Assembly (NCBI GenBank): GCA_019359415.1
Contig: JAHHHH010000027.1
Span: forward strand, 1-64,000
DNA length: 64,000 nt
Direction: 5' to 3'
From: Iphinoe sp. HA4291-MV1
GTDB taxonomy: Bacteria > Cyanobacteriota > Cyanobacteriia > Cyanobacteriales > Nostocaceae
Of this stretch, positions 50,708 through 60,139 are shown one piece after another; position 1 is the first letter of the stretch, and every line of letters starts with the position of its first letter. Position numbers and translations under genes: made by a program. The notes beneath the pieces are model-generated. The model worked only from the letters and a program-made list of their open reading frames with translations, was not told the origin of the DNA and did not search any database.

Positions 50708-51100
50708 ATGGATTCTCTGGACAAACTTTTAGCTGAACTGAAAGCTGAATATGAGGAACAAAAACCTCAACAGCACCAGCTAAAGCCAAATTTAATAAAA
50801 CCAGCAAGCAAACTGCAATCAAAATCGGAATCATTAATAGATATCGTTTTAGCAGAAGTCAAGGCTGATTTTGAGCAAAAAGATTTGACTGAAAAATTGC
50901 AAAGACAGCAAGAACTAGAACAAGAGCGAATTAGACAAGAACAACTTAAAGCTAAAAAATTAGAAGAGTTGAAAAATCAAGCCAAAGATTGGCTAGACAA
51001 ATTAGATCCATTTTCCTCAGAAGGATTTTGGTTTGAAAGGTTTGCTGAAGGATATCCGTCAAAATTGGAGGCGGCGATTGAATATTTACAAATGTCGTGA
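50708..51100 (+). CDS. Coiled-coil protein linked to the vWA pair
   Basis: 130 residues with two similar helical segments (LDKLLAELKAEYEEQKPQQ; LIDIVLAEVKADFEQKDL), a Glu/Gln/Arg coiled coil and the conserved-looking end DPFSSEGFWFERFAEGYPSK. The internal duplication may give two docking sites for the two vWA proteins. It lies 70 bases downstream on the same strand. Function unknown. Confidence 0.7.
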   Translation: MDSLDKLLAELKAEYEEQKPQQHQLKPNLIKPASKLQSKSESLIDIVLAEVKADFEQKDLTEKLQRQQELEQERIRQEQLKAKKLEELKNQAKDWLDKLDPFSSEGFWFERFAEGYPSKLEAAIEYLQMS

Positions 51101-51164
51101 ATAAAGATTAAGTTTTTTATCCTTTACAATTCTTAAGAACTAATCATAGAAAAAAGAGCAGTTA

Positions 51165-51518
51165 TCAAATATTTCGCTTTTTACTACTTATTTCAGATAA
51201 ATGCTTGATACCCCACTCGTGCATGGCATAAAGAATTGGTTGAAGACTTTCTCCTAAAGGTGTTAATGAATATTCAACTTTTGGAGGAATTTGTGGGTAA
51301 ACTTTGCGATGAATAATTCCGTCTTCCTCCATCTCTCTGAGTTGCTGAGTCAGCATTTTTTGAGTAATTCCATCTAAAGCTCGCTGTAATTGGCCAAAAC
51401 GTTTCACACCATCCATCAATTCTCTGATAATCAAAACCTTCCAGCGTCCACCAATCACTCTTAGCGTGGTTTCCACCTCACAAGTCAGTCGGCTATGAAT
51501 CTCCGCTTCAGCTTTCAT
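51165..51518 (-). CDS. HxlR-family transcriptional regulator
   Basis: 117-residue winged helix: [40 protein letters not shown] and [19 protein letters not shown]. HxlR members respond to redox or electrophile stress. [12 protein letters not shown] has the single N-terminal cysteine common in sensing members. Divergent neighbour targets are not obvious. Confidence 0.93.
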   Translation of the reverse strand: MKAEAEIHSRLTCEVETTLRVIGGRWKVLIIRELMDGVKRFGQLQRALDGITQKMLTQQLREMEEDGIIHRKVYPQIPPKVEYSLTPLGESLQPILYAMHEWGIKHLSEISSKKRNI

Positions 51519-51717
51519 AGTTTCTTTTAGGTAAGTACCTTAGTACCTTATTTTGAAATGCCTACTTCTCATATTAACTTAAAAGTTAATCTTAAGAATG
51601 CCTCATCCTTACAAAAAATATTTACAGCACATAGCAAGTAAATGAAGTACAATACTGAGGCTTAAAAGGTAGACAGAAAGCCCTTTTTACTTCTCCCAAA
51701 GGGAGACGCTACGCGAT

Positions 51718-51742
51718 CTGACTCCTGACTCCTGACTCCTGA
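51718..51742. repeat. STRR heptamer CTGACTC, three copies
   Basis: Perfect tandem heptamers just after a GC-rich palindrome (TCTCCCAAAGGGAGA near 51694), between the HxlR and deacetylase genes. Confidence 0.9.
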
Positions 51743-51775
51743 ATTCTGCTGTAATTTTATCTATTTACTTTCAGT

Positions 51776-52639
51776 TTAGCATTTTTGTTGACTTTTAATT
51801 TGATAAAAACCTTCAGTTATTTCTAGTGTTTGTTGGAATAAAGTTTGTCGATTAATTGGTATACGAGAAATTGCATAGTAGTTTTTCAAACAGCCATAAT
51901 TTAGTACTTCGTTATTATATAAATAGCCTGATAAATAATATTTTGATGCATAGTATTGTACTTTTTTATTATAAGCTCCATAAGGGTAAGCAAGATGAGA
52001 TGCTACTTGTTGTTGAGGATCTAGATCTTGGGTACATCGTCTCAGTTTAATCTGGGCTTGCTGGAGTTCCTTAACTAACTCCCGACGAGTCAGTATTGTT
52101 AAGTCTTTATGATTCAATCCATGAGATTGAATATCATAAAAACCTTTTTTCAGACCTTCCCTCAATTCATGGCATCCTAAGTGAGTTGAAGAGGTACTTC
52201 CTTGTCGTTCCATAATACCTGGATTGATAAATAAGACAACTTTTATTTTCTTACCGTATTTTTTTTCAAGCTTAGACAAAATGGGTAGCAAATTTGTATG
52301 TACTGTTTTATATCCATCATCAAATGAAATCATAATGGGCTTTTGATTTGAATACTCATTAGGAAGTTTTTTAGATTTTTTTAAGAAGAAATTATATAAG
52401 TCTTGAGTTGTTAAAAACCAATAATTATTCCGAATTAAATATTCTAAAATTTTCTCGATGTCTTGTTGTGGGTAGTTCATCTCTCCGAATTGAGAAGTAG
52501 GAGTCTTAGAAGCAATAATGCCATGAAAACCCAAAATAGGAATGACAGGTTCAGTGACGATTAGATTTAAAGTAGAAAAAAGAATGATAAATGCCAAAAC
52601 TAAACGGAATGGAAAATTTTTATTTGTTTGAGAATTCAC
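51776..52639 (-). CDS. Polysaccharide deacetylase
   Basis: A 287-residue CE4-type enzyme with an N-terminal membrane or signal segment (FRLVLAFIILFSTLNLIV). MISFDDGYKTVHTNLLPILS gives the metal Asp pair and SHGLNHKDLTIL the H-x4-H-type metal pair; SHLAYPYGAYNK is the third motif. It removes acetyl groups from an extracellular polysaccharide or peptidoglycan. Codon use is AT-richer than its neighbours. Confidence 0.87.
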   Translation of the reverse strand: MNSQTNKNFPFRLVLAFIILFSTLNLIVTEPVIPILGFHGIIASKTPTSQFGEMNYPQQDIEKILEYLIRNNYWFLTTQDLYNFFLKKSKKLPNEYSNQKPIMISFDDGYKTVHTNLLPILSKLEKKYGKKIKVVLFINPGIMERQGSTSSTHLGCHELREGLKKGFYDIQSHGLNHKDLTILTRRELVKELQQAQIKLRRCTQDLDPQQQVASHLAYPYGAYNKKVQYYASKYYLSGYLYNNEVLNYGCLKNYYAISRIPINRQTLFQQTLEITEGFYQIKSQQKC

Positions 52640-52719
52640 TTTGATTAATTTTGTTCAATTGATTTGATTGCGGACAAAACCAGCTTTCTGGAGTATAGCT
52701 GATTATAAATCACAGAAAA

Positions 52720-52764
52720 GGCGTCTTTCATCCGATTCCTGCTAGGGATCGGATGAAAGACGCC
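52720..52764. terminator. 17-bp perfect stem-loop
   Basis: GGCGTCTTTCATCCGAT and ATCGGATGAAAGACGCC pair perfectly around an 11-base loop, between the deacetylase start and the TPP-enzyme fragment. No T-tract follows. It may be a repeat hairpin rather than a terminator. Confidence 0.45.
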
Positions 52765-52787
52765 CCGACGCCGTTAACTGTTAACTG

Positions 52788-53222
52788 TTAATGAAAATCA
52801 ATTGAGGGTTGGAGAAGTAGCACGATTGCCCCCACAACCACGAATGATAATGTTATATAAGGGCTATCATCTGGGACTGCCGCCTTACCCAGCATTGCCT
52901 TTATAATTGGTGCTCCCAGCTTCTGAGCCACTTGTTCTAATTCATCAGTTGCAGCCAGTGCCCCTCGCCCTGCCAGAATTGCTACTTTTTTACCTGTGTT
53001 CAGTAGCTCAGCTGCACGCTCCAAATCCTCTTCATTAGGTAACTGGGCGCTTTTCGCAAAGACATGTGAGGTGTGATGGCGGACGTTATGCATGGATAGC
53101 TTTTTTCGCTCAGCACTTTGCGATTGAAAATCTATCGGAAAGTTAATATGCGCCACACCTCGGTAACTCAACGCAGCACGACATGCCAAATCTGCTATGC
53201 TTTCCACATGAACAGGACCCAT
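52788..53222 (-). pseudogene. Internal fragment of a TPP-dependent enzyme (acetolactate synthase/pyruvate oxidase type)
   Basis: The first ~120 residues match the middle domain of this family: GPVHVESIADLACRAALSYR, GVAHINFPIDFQ, LERAAELLNTGKKVAILAGR and LGAPIIKAMLGKAAVPDDSP. Both the N-terminal (pyrimidine-binding) and C-terminal (diphosphate-binding) domains are missing, and the end turns into a hydrophobic out-of-family tail. It is a deletion remnant. Confidence 0.75.
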
Positions 53223-53495
53223 GACGCGGGTATCGCCAACTGTTTAGTCTTAACTCCTAAGAAACACAGGGAACTCTTAAGAAGGGAACTCTTAACAGGG
53301 AAGAAGGGAAAGAGGTGTTTCTTTCATTCGTTGCGGGCGTGTAATCGCGCCCCTTGGGCGCTTATATCTTGCAGCGAAAAAATTGAACGTCAAATCCAAG
53401 ACTAAATATGAACTCAGGAGCATAAACAACAAGGCAGCTCGAGTGGTTCCACCACTCGGACTGCCTCAAAAATGACATATACTAAACGCTAAAGC

Positions 53496-55208
53496 TTAAT
53501 AATGATTGCCCGCTTTGCGATGATGAACGGCTGTCATCGCATCAGGTTTAAGTAACTTCCCATTATCTACAGTCGCATAAATAACCCAATGCTCTCCACA
53601 TTCCATGCGTTTGTTGACAGAACATTCAAGATATGCTGAAGAATCAGTGAGGACAGTGCAGCCGTTATCCCCAACTTTTGTGGGAAAACCCGCAAATCTG
53701 TCTTCTCCTGGTGCAAAAGATTTACGGAAGTGTTTCATGTATTCTTGTTGATTACCTTCCGGCAGGATATTCAGAACAAACTTACCTCCTTGATACATTA
53801 GGGTTTCAATCGCCCGGTCTTTAGCAATAGCAACGGTAATACCTGGTGGGTTAAAAGTCGCTTGAGAAACCCAAGCACCTAACATTCCAGTAGAAACTTC
53901 TCCAAGCTTTGCTGTCACGACACAAACTGATCCCACAATCCGACCAACAGCTTGTTCAGCAGGAGTTGCTGCGGTTTGAGTCAGACGCAGTTTTTTCGCT
54001 TTTTTCAGGGTTTGGGCAAAGTCTGTACCTGTTTCTTCACACTCTTTGAGAAGGACATCTGAGGGTTTAAACTTCACTTTCATAGTCTCAAACCCAAACC
54101 GATATCCTGCATCACGGAGTTTACCTTCAATTAAGTCAAAAGCCTCGCCACTCCATCCATAGGAACCAAATATTCCAGCGAGCTTGCTGTTGTTACCACT
54201 TGCTAGCACAATACCCAAAGCAGTGTGAATGGGAGTCGGTGCATTACCACCAATGGTAGGAGAACCGATGATAAAGCCATCAGCTTTTTCTACAGCTGCA
54301 CGAATTTCTTCAGGTTGAGCAAACTCACAGTTGATAGATTCTACAGCCACTCCTCCCTTTGTCAAACCAAGAGCGATCGCCTGCGCCAAGGTTGCTGTAT
54401 TTCCATAAGCTGAGGCGTAAAGTAGAGCAACAGTAATCTCGCGACCGGTTTGAGAACGACTCCATTGTTCATAGCCATGAATCAATTCCATCAAGCCGTA
54501 GCGTACCAAAGGACCGTGAAGGGTTCCAAACATTCTGACTTGTAGTTCTGATATCTTCTCCAGAGCTGCTTGTACGTGAGTTGCATGAGGAGCCATCAAG
54601 CAATCAAAGTAGTAGCGCTGGTCTTCTTTTAAAACGTCCCAATCTTCATCAAAGACCTCTTCGCCACAGATATGAGCACCGAATAGTTTATTAGTGTACA
54701 GTATCTGGGTTTGTTGGTCATAAGTACAAAGACCTCCAGGCCAACGAGGACTAGGGATGGGGAGACAGCGCAAAACATGACCCTTACCTAAATCTAGGGT
54801 TTCTTTCCCCCGCATCACCATGATATTCAATTTGTGGTTAGGGAAAGTCGCACGCAAATTAGCAGCACTAGGAAGAGAACAAACAAAGGTGAGTTGTGGC
54901 GCTTGTTCTAACAGAGCTTTGAGAGTTGCCACTCGGTTGGGATTAAAGTGACCTAGAATGACGTAATCCAATCGTTTCAGGTCAAGAGATTGCTGTAATG
55001 CGTCTAGAAAAATTTGCGTGAAAGTTTCTGGAGGTGGGTCAATAATTGCAATTTTATCACCTTCAATAAAATAGCAATTGGAGGTAGTACCCTTTGCCAG
55101 CGCGTATTCAATTTCAAATCGTAGACGTGTCCAACTGCGTGACCTGAGTACTGTAGTGTTTGTAGCGATCGGTAGAACTTGTACGTCGCGGGGATTGGGA
55201 TTACTCAT
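53496..55208 (-). CDS. flv1B: Flavodiiron protein, Flv1B type
   Basis: The ~570-residue protein contains a beta-lactamase-like domain, a flavodoxin domain (VALLYASAYGNTATLAQAIA) and a C-terminal flavin reductase domain. Diiron ligands are lost: the H-x-E-x-D-H motif reads GHFNPNRV and the next His is Arg (IPSPRWPG), which marks the Flv1/Flv2 branch. Flv1 partners Flv3 to reduce O2 to water with NAD(P)H. Adjacency to an Flv3-type gene suggests the Flv1B-Flv3B pair. ATG 55208 is preferred; the open frame upstream is a Cys/Pro-coding microsatellite. Confidence 0.87.
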   Translation of the reverse strand: MSNPNPRDVQVLPIATNTTVLRSRSWTRLRFEIEYALAKGTTSNCYFIEGDKIAIIDPPPETFTQIFLDALQQSLDLKRLDYVILGHFNPNRVATLKALLEQAPQLTFVCSLPSAANLRATFPNHKLNIMVMRGKETLDLGKGHVLRCLPIPSPRWPGGLCTYDQQTQILYTNKLFGAHICGEEVFDEDWDVLKEDQRYYFDCLMAPHATHVQAALEKISELQVRMFGTLHGPLVRYGLMELIHGYEQWSRSQTGREITVALLYASAYGNTATLAQAIALGLTKGGVAVESINCEFAQPEEIRAAVEKADGFIIGSPTIGGNAPTPIHTALGIVLASGNNSKLAGIFGSYGWSGEAFDLIEGKLRDAGYRFGFETMKVKFKPSDVLLKECEETGTDFAQTLKKAKKLRLTQTAATPAEQAVGRIVGSVCVVTAKLGEVSTGMLGAWVSQATFNPPGITVAIAKDRAIETLMYQGGKFVLNILPEGNQQEYMKHFRKSFAPGEDRFAGFPTKVGDNGCTVLTDSSAYLECSVNKRMECGEHWVIYATVDNGKLLKPDAMTAVHHRKAGNHY

Positions 55209-55394
55209 AGTTGTCGAGTGAGGGGGATGAGAGGGATAAGGAGGATAAGGGGGATAAGGGGGACAAGGAGGACAAGTAGGACAAGTAGGACAAGGGGAAG
55301 AAAGAGAAGAGTTAATGGACAATTATTTCTTTCCCCCTCATTTCCCTCATCTCCCTCATCTCCCCTATCTCCCCTATCTCCCTCATCTTCCCCA
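55209..55394. repeat. Purine/pyrimidine-rich microsatellite between flv3B and flv1B
   Basis: 55220-55310 is made of GGATAAGGGGGA/GGACAAG-type units and 55330-55392 of TCTCCCTCATC/CCCCTATCTCCC units. The tract gives an artificial CPTCPTCPPCPP peptide when read upstream of flv1B. Slippage here could change spacing between the two genes. Confidence 0.8.
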
Positions 55395-57110
55395 TTAGTA
55401 ATAGGTGCCTACCTTACGATGGCGAACTGCTGTGAGTCCATCTGGTTTGGAGACTCGACCGTCACCAACAGTGCAATATAAAATCCAGTGGTCGCTACAT
55501 TCAATGCTGCTCACAATTTCGCATTCCATGTAGGCGAGAGCGTCTGTGAGAATAGGACAATCGTTTTTGGCCGTTTGAGTTTTGATCCCAGCAAATCTAT
55601 CAGTACCAGGAAGCAAACGCTTGAGGAAGTGTTTCTTTAATTCTTGATAATTTCCTTCTTCCAAAACGTTAAGGACGAACTTATCACCTACTTGCATCAA
55701 GGAATCTATCGCACGGTCTTTAGCAACAGCAACTGTAAACCCTAGAGGTTGGAAGCTGGCTTGAGCGACCCAGGAAGCGAGCATTGCACCTTGGACATCA
55801 CTCTTTTTGGTCGTGATAATGTAGAGTCCGTTGCTAATCCGACCCAATGCTTTTTCCAAGTTTCCATCAATGGACTTGATTTGCTTGATGTTGCGTTCGC
55901 GGACGAGCAATTGTCCCAAGTCCGTACCTGCTTCTTCACACAGTTGATATGTGGTTGTTGTAGGAGTTTCTTTAATACGGATTGCTGGGAAGGCTTCCTT
56001 GATACCTGAGTCGAGAAATTTTCTGCGAAGAGGATCAATGAGTTCATCGTCCCCACCGTAGCACTCAAATAGTCCAACGACTTGCTTGTTGACGACGGCG
56101 AGCAACGAACTGATAGCAGCGTGAGCTGCAACGTTAGCACTTGGAGGCATACCAATAATGATGCCAGCTGAGCGACCTGCGAGTTCTTGGATTTCTTGGA
56201 TCTCAGCAGTGGTTAGATCCATTATTTCAATGCTAAGCCCAGTTTTGTGAATACCTTGAGAAATTGCGTGGGCAAGATGCTCACTGTGTCCGTAGTCGGA
56301 GACATAATATAAGGCGACTATTGTTTCTGCCTTGGCTTGTTTTTGACTCCAACCCTGGTAACATTCCCTGAGAATATCAAGATGGTGGTAAAGTAGGGGT
56401 CCATGTCCGTTGGCGATAATTCTAATTTTCCCAAGGTCGCCCATTTTCTTCATGGCATTCTGTAGAGAACGAGCATTAGGACCCATCAAGCAGTCGTAGT
56501 AGAATTTGAAGTCAGGTTCAATCGCCTCTAGGTTGACATCAAAGGTATCATCGCTGCAATAGTGCATGCCAAAGGCATCGCAGGTGTAGAGGGTTTGGGT
56601 TTTGTGGTCGAAGCTGAATATGGTGTCGGGCCAGTGTAAGTTAGGCGCACTCACGAATTCTATTTCGTGTCCCTGACCTAAATCTACGCGATCGCCACTC
56701 TTAACAATCCGCTTAGAAAAAGGATCGTGTACCAGATTTTCCAAAAACTGCAGTGCAACTTTTGACGCTAAGACGGTAGCTCTAGGAGCTAACTGGAGAA
56801 CGTCTTCAACTAAGCCACTGTGATCTGGCTCTGTGTGGCTGACGATAATGTAATCAATCGCCTTTGGGTTTATCAGGCTTTTAAGCGTATTTAAATACAA
56901 GTCGCGAAACTTGGTGTGAGAGGTGTCAACAAGAACGACTCTGTCACCCTTGATGAGATATGAATTGTATGTCGTACCGTTTTGCAATCCGAATTCTATA
57001 TCGAAGCGATCGCGATCCCAATCAAGACAGCGAATCGCTGTTGTGTTAGGAGCTATTTCTATAGTTTGTACAGTTAGCCGTTTTTGGACGTTCTCTGCGA
57101 GCGCTACCAT
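55395..57110 (-). CDS. flv3B: Flavodiiron protein, Flv3B type
   Basis: 571 residues with the same three domains as its neighbour. The diiron site is canonical: SHTEPDHSG (H-x-E-x-D-H), APNLHWPDT (His), FGMHYCSDD (Asp) and ANGHGPLLYHH (His). It therefore can do the O2 reduction itself or with Flv1B. In heterocysts Flv3B lowers O2 for nitrogenase. The frame opens at 57137, but GGAGG six bases before ATG 57110 identifies the start. The genes are cotranscribed with a 186-base gap. Confidence 0.88.
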   Translation of the reverse strand: MVALAENVQKRLTVQTIEIAPNTTAIRCLDWDRDRFDIEFGLQNGTTYNSYLIKGDRVVLVDTSHTKFRDLYLNTLKSLINPKAIDYIIVSHTEPDHSGLVEDVLQLAPRATVLASKVALQFLENLVHDPFSKRIVKSGDRVDLGQGHEIEFVSAPNLHWPDTIFSFDHKTQTLYTCDAFGMHYCSDDTFDVNLEAIEPDFKFYYDCLMGPNARSLQNAMKKMGDLGKIRIIANGHGPLLYHHLDILRECYQGWSQKQAKAETIVALYYVSDYGHSEHLAHAISQGIHKTGLSIEIMDLTTAEIQEIQELAGRSAGIIIGMPPSANVAAHAAISSLLAVVNKQVVGLFECYGGDDELIDPLRRKFLDSGIKEAFPAIRIKETPTTTTYQLCEEAGTDLGQLLVRERNIKQIKSIDGNLEKALGRISNGLYIITTKKSDVQGAMLASWVAQASFQPLGFTVAVAKDRAIDSLMQVGDKFVLNVLEEGNYQELKKHFLKRLLPGTDRFAGIKTQTAKNDCPILTDALAYMECEIVSSIECSDHWILYCTVGDGRVSKPDGLTAVRHRKVGTYY

Positions 57111-57467
57111 TCGTCGCCTCCGGGCACAAATTATCAATTTTCTTTTCTGCCTTTATTTTGCTCATAAATATTTTTGTAAAGTTGTCAAAAATTTTATTTT
57201 CTCTCAAAGTCAAGATGTAGTTAAAATTGCTATTTATTAGCGTATTTTTTTACTAAAAAATTGTTATTGAGGCTCTTTTATAGCAGACTGTATTATATCA
57301 AATAGTTCATTGATTTAATGAAAGATTTTGCTTAAAAATTGTTATCTAAATAATCTTTATGTCAACTAGTTTGTAGCAAAAGAAATAAATTTTGCAACCG
57401 TTGTATTTAAATAGTCTAATTTAGCATTGAAAACCGCGATAATTCTCTGCATCTGGAATAGCTCAAT
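57111..57467. other. 357-bp AT-rich intergenic region
   Basis: It separates flv3B from the cysteine desulfurase gene on the same strand and must include the flv3B promoter. No gene or clear operator was seen. Confidence 0.4.
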
Positions 57468-58667
57468 TTACACCGTCAAAGCTTGCTTGCGTAAACTTTG
57501 AATAGTAGAAATAGTGTGTTCTGCGACTTTATCAATCTCCTCAACTGTGTTGAAGCGTCCTATACCAAATCGTATCGACGCATAAGCCTGTTGTTCTGAG
57601 TGCCCTAGTGCCATGAGAACATGGGAAGGTGCAGTTGTTGCTGAGGAACAAGCAGATCCAGAAGACACCGCCATGACTGGTTGCAATCCTAACAACAATG
57701 CAGATCCATCTACCCTCTCAACACTGATATTTAAATTTCCCGGGAGTCGCTGCGTAGGATGTCCGTTAAGATGAATTCCTTCTAATTGAGAAAGTTTTTC
57801 CCATAATCTTTGTCTTAATTGTGTGAGGCGTTGGTTTTCTGTTGTTTGTTCTTCTAAAGCAATCTCAACCGCCTTACCAAATCCTACGATTTGTGGTGTA
57901 TACAAAGTGCCAGAACGCATACCTCGTTCGTGTCCACCGCCATGCTGCTGAGGAGCAAGTTGTACTCTGGGATTGCGGCGACGGACATAGAGTGCACCAA
58001 TCCCCTTTGGACCGTATACTTTATGTGCGGTTAGCGACATCATGTCAATTTTCATTGCTTGCACATCAAGAGGGATTTTACCAATAGCTTGCGCCGCATC
58101 GGTATGGAAAAGGACATTGCGATCGCCCGCAAGGGCTAGGCTCCCAAGGGGAGCATCGCGACACATTGCACCAATTTCTGCTAATGGCTGCAAAACCCCA
58201 ATTTCGTTATTTGCAGCCATCACCGAAACGAGAATTGTGTCAGAACGGAAAGCTTTTTCTAACTCAGACAAATCAATCAGTCCATCTTTTTGGACTGGAA
58301 GGATTGTGATTTCAAAACCAAGGGTTTTAAGATACTTGCAAGGGTCAAGAACAGCACTGTGTTCTGTCACAACAGTAATAATATGCTGTCCTTTTTGAAA
58401 ATAAGCTTCTCCAACACCTTTGATAGCTAAATTGTTCGCTTCTGTCGCACCACTGGTGAAGACAATTTCTTCTGGTATGGCGTTGATTGCTGCTGCTAGG
58501 ATTTCCCGCGTTTGTTTTACAGCAGCTTCTGCTTCCCAGCCATATAGATGATTGATGCTGGAGGGGTTACCAAAGTGTTCGGTGAAGAAGGGTAACATTG
58601 CTGCTAGTACCCGTTCATCAACGGGTGTGGTAGCGTGAGAGTCAAGGTAGATAGGACGATGAGACAT
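57468..58667 (-). CDS. Cysteine desulfurase (NifS/IscS type)
   Basis: A 399-residue PLP enzyme that supplies sulfur for Fe-S clusters. YLDSHATTPVDERVL, TSGATEANNLAIKG, TEHSAVLDPCKYL, the Schiff-base lysine in LTAHKVYGPKGIGAL and the active cysteine loop SSGSACSSATTAPSHVL are complete. The segment DAPLGSLALAGD between CR and RNVLFHTDAAQ is foreign: it is coded by a palindromic repeat and adds about 14 residues in frame. Lacking nif neighbours, it may be general IscS or NifS. Confidence 0.93.
   Translation of the reverse strand: MSHRPIYLDSHATTPVDERVLAAMLPFFTEHFGNPSSINHLYGWEAEAAVKQTREILAAAINAIPEEIVFTSGATEANNLAIKGVGEAYFQKGQHIITVVTEHSAVLDPCKYLKTLGFEITILPVQKDGLIDLSELEKAFRSDTILVSVMAANNEIGVLQPLAEIGAMCRDAPLGSLALAGDRNVLFHTDAAQAIGKIPLDVQAMKIDMMSLTAHKVYGPKGIGALYVRRRNPRVQLAPQQHGGGHERGMRSGTLYTPQIVGFGKAVEIALEEQTTENQRLTQLRQRLWEKLSQLEGIHLNGHPTQRLPGNLNISVERVDGSALLLGLQPVMAVSSGSACSSATTAPSHVLMALGHSEQQAYASIRFGIGRFNTVEEIDKVAEHTISTIQSLRKQALTV
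58119..58162. repeat. In-frame palindromic repeat inside the cysteine desulfurase gene
   Basis: It starts GCGATCGCCCGCAAGGGCTA, continues into GCTCCCAAGGGGAGC and ends ATCGCGAC. Its removal would restore the usual CRDRNVLFHTD-like reading. It carries both a HIP1 octamer and the shared GCTCCC/GGGAGC palindrome. Confidence 0.85.
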
Positions 58668-58669
58668 AA

Positions 58670-59299
58670 TTATTGAGTCAAAATTTGACTTAGCTTTTTT
58701 AAGATACTGAGAACTTTATATAATTCATTTTCGCGCTTTAACAGTGTAAATTCATCAGACAAAGCATATTTTGGTATATTTTGCTTAGTCAGTTTAAGGA
58801 AAATAAAATTACTACCATTCAATACTAATCCAAAGGAGGAACGTTCAGGATTAGGATTACCCAGCATATAAGCGAGTGCTTGAGGAATAGCTTCTAAAAG
58901 AGAAAAACTAGCTCTTTTAGATTCAATTATCAATAACCATAATTGTTGTTGGATAACTAACACATCAATACGTCCACTTACAATTTCTCCCTCGTCCTCC
59001 AAGGAAATTTTTATCGATTCTTCACTTTTAAGAAAAAAAGGTTCATCATAAAATCCAGCCAGACTGAGCAAGGGAGATAACACCACTAATTTCACCGCTT
59101 CTTCCAATAAAGGAGGACGTTTGACTAAACGAAGAAAATGAGATTTGACTTTGTCTAAAGACTGCTTTTCTAAATCCGTAATCTCTGGTAAAGAATCAAA
59201 CCATTCTGTAAAAAAATCTTCATTTTCAGCCTGTTGCAGCCCAAATCTTTCTTCTAAATAAGCAAGGGTGACGTTTTGAGCTTGGATGACTTGAACCAT
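58670..59299 (-). CDS. PD-(D/E)XK nuclease-like protein (restriction subunit R-like)
   Basis: 209 residues. GRIDVLVIQQQLWLLIIESK gives the D...E-x-K catalytic pattern, followed by QALAYMLGN. Such small proteins are numerous in cyanobacteria and often labelled restriction endonuclease subunit R, but are not linked to methylases. The stop is two bases from the start of the desulfurase gene, so the two may be cotranscribed. Confidence 0.78.
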   Translation of the reverse strand: MVQVIQAQNVTLAYLEERFGLQQAENEDFFTEWFDSLPEITDLEKQSLDKVKSHFLRLVKRPPLLEEAVKLVVLSPLLSLAGFYDEPFFLKSEESIKISLEDEGEIVSGRIDVLVIQQQLWLLIIESKRASFSLLEAIPQALAYMLGNPNPERSSFGLVLNGSNFIFLKLTKQNIPKYALSDEFTLLKRENELYKVLSILKKLSQILTQ

Positions 59300-59353
59300 T
59301 GTTTTTTTAAACTCGCTATTATCTTATGTTAAACTCTGATGTCATGTCTCATT

Positions 59354-59467
59354 GGGACCATCCCAATTTGGTGAAAGTCGTGTGAGCATCTTGCTGGCAT
59401 ACAATAACAAGCGAGCAAGATGCTCGCACTACATTTGGCATAAAGAGCGAACATTTGGGATGCTCCC
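59354..59467. repeat. MITE-like inverted repeat (GGGANCATCCCA family)
   Basis: GGGACCATCCCA (59354-59365) and TGGGATGCTCCC (59456-59467) are inverted. Inside, GAGCATCTTGCT pairs with AGCAAGATGCTC. The same end sequences flank 20401-20483. Confidence 0.65.
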
Positions 59468-59556
59468 TATCCCATTTTGACAAAATTGTACGTTTAGTCA
59501 TTGACGAGTAATATCAAGTTCGGATAAATACTTATAATAAAACTGGAATCATTGCA

Positions 59557-59865
59557 GTGCATCTATCTACGTCTTATGCCCAAACAGATTGCGATTGCGC
59601 GGAGCGCAGACGCCCTTGGCGTATCGCAAACCACCTAAGTACGGAAGAACTGTTGATTCGTTATCGTCAGGCAACAGAAGCAATAAAACGCAGCCATTAC
59701 CAAATAATTTGGTTATTAGCGACGGGAAAAAAACCTCAAGAGGTGGCGCAAGTAACAGGATATACGAGAATCTGGATTTATCAGTTAGTAAAACGCTATA
59801 ACCAATTTGGGACAATGCGTCGGTTGGCACTTTCGGTGTCGATTAATGCGTCGTCTAACACGTAG
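59557..59865 (+). pseudogene. N-terminal fragment of an IS630-type transposase
   Basis: Residues ~27-85 (LSTEELLIRYRQATEAIKRS, HYQIIWLLATGKKPQEVAQV, IYQLVKRYNQFG) are the helix-turn-helix part of IS630-family transposases. The start is altered by an in-frame GC-rich repeat (DCAERRRPWRIA). After YNQFG the sequence changes to unrelated DNA and stops; the DDE domain is missing. Confidence 0.75.
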
Positions 59866-59940
59866 AGAATGAGCCAGCCTTATTAAAACGAGTACCCGAC
59901 TACGCCGACAGTGAAACAGAACAAAGGCTGGCTCATTCTC
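59865..59940. repeat. 76-bp inverted repeat
   Basis: GAGAATGAGCCAGCCTT (59865-59881) and AAGGCTGGCTCATTCTC (59924-59940) are exact reverse complements. The element is bracketed by the direct repeat GGGACAATGCGTC (59809-59821 and 59943-59955). Confidence 0.75.
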
Positions 59941-60002
59941 AGGGGACAATGCGTCACCCGGAAAAGTTTCACTTTTTTCTCAGCAGGGTTGGGCAAACCC
60001 TC

Positions 60003-60139
60003 GACAAAAATGGACAACCCTTGTATTTTGGCGGCCTCCAGCCAACTCGTTTTACCCAAGAACTTGGGTTGGGCCGCCAAAATACACCCAGATCTTGAGT
60101 TTTACGAGTAGACATTGTGTAGGGTTGTCCATTTTTGTC
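60003..60139. mobile_element. 137-bp MITE with 19-bp perfect TIRs
   Basis: GACAAAAATGGACAACCCT (60003-60021) and AGGGTTGTCCATTTTTGTC (60121-60139) are perfect inverted repeats. A second nested pair, TGTATTTTGGCGGCC and GGCCGCCAAAATACA, lies inside, around a small ACCCAAG/CTTGGGT hairpin. No coding capacity. No target duplication was found. Confidence 0.75.

Noticed and set aside
53118-53405. Plus-strand 95-residue frame
   Set aside because: Overlaps the TPP-enzyme fragment in antisense and reads low-complexity basic peptide.
55209-55322. Cys/Pro-rich N-terminal extension of Flv1B (CPTCPTCPPCPP)
   Set aside because: It is coded by a microsatellite upstream of a well-placed ATG that matches the family start.
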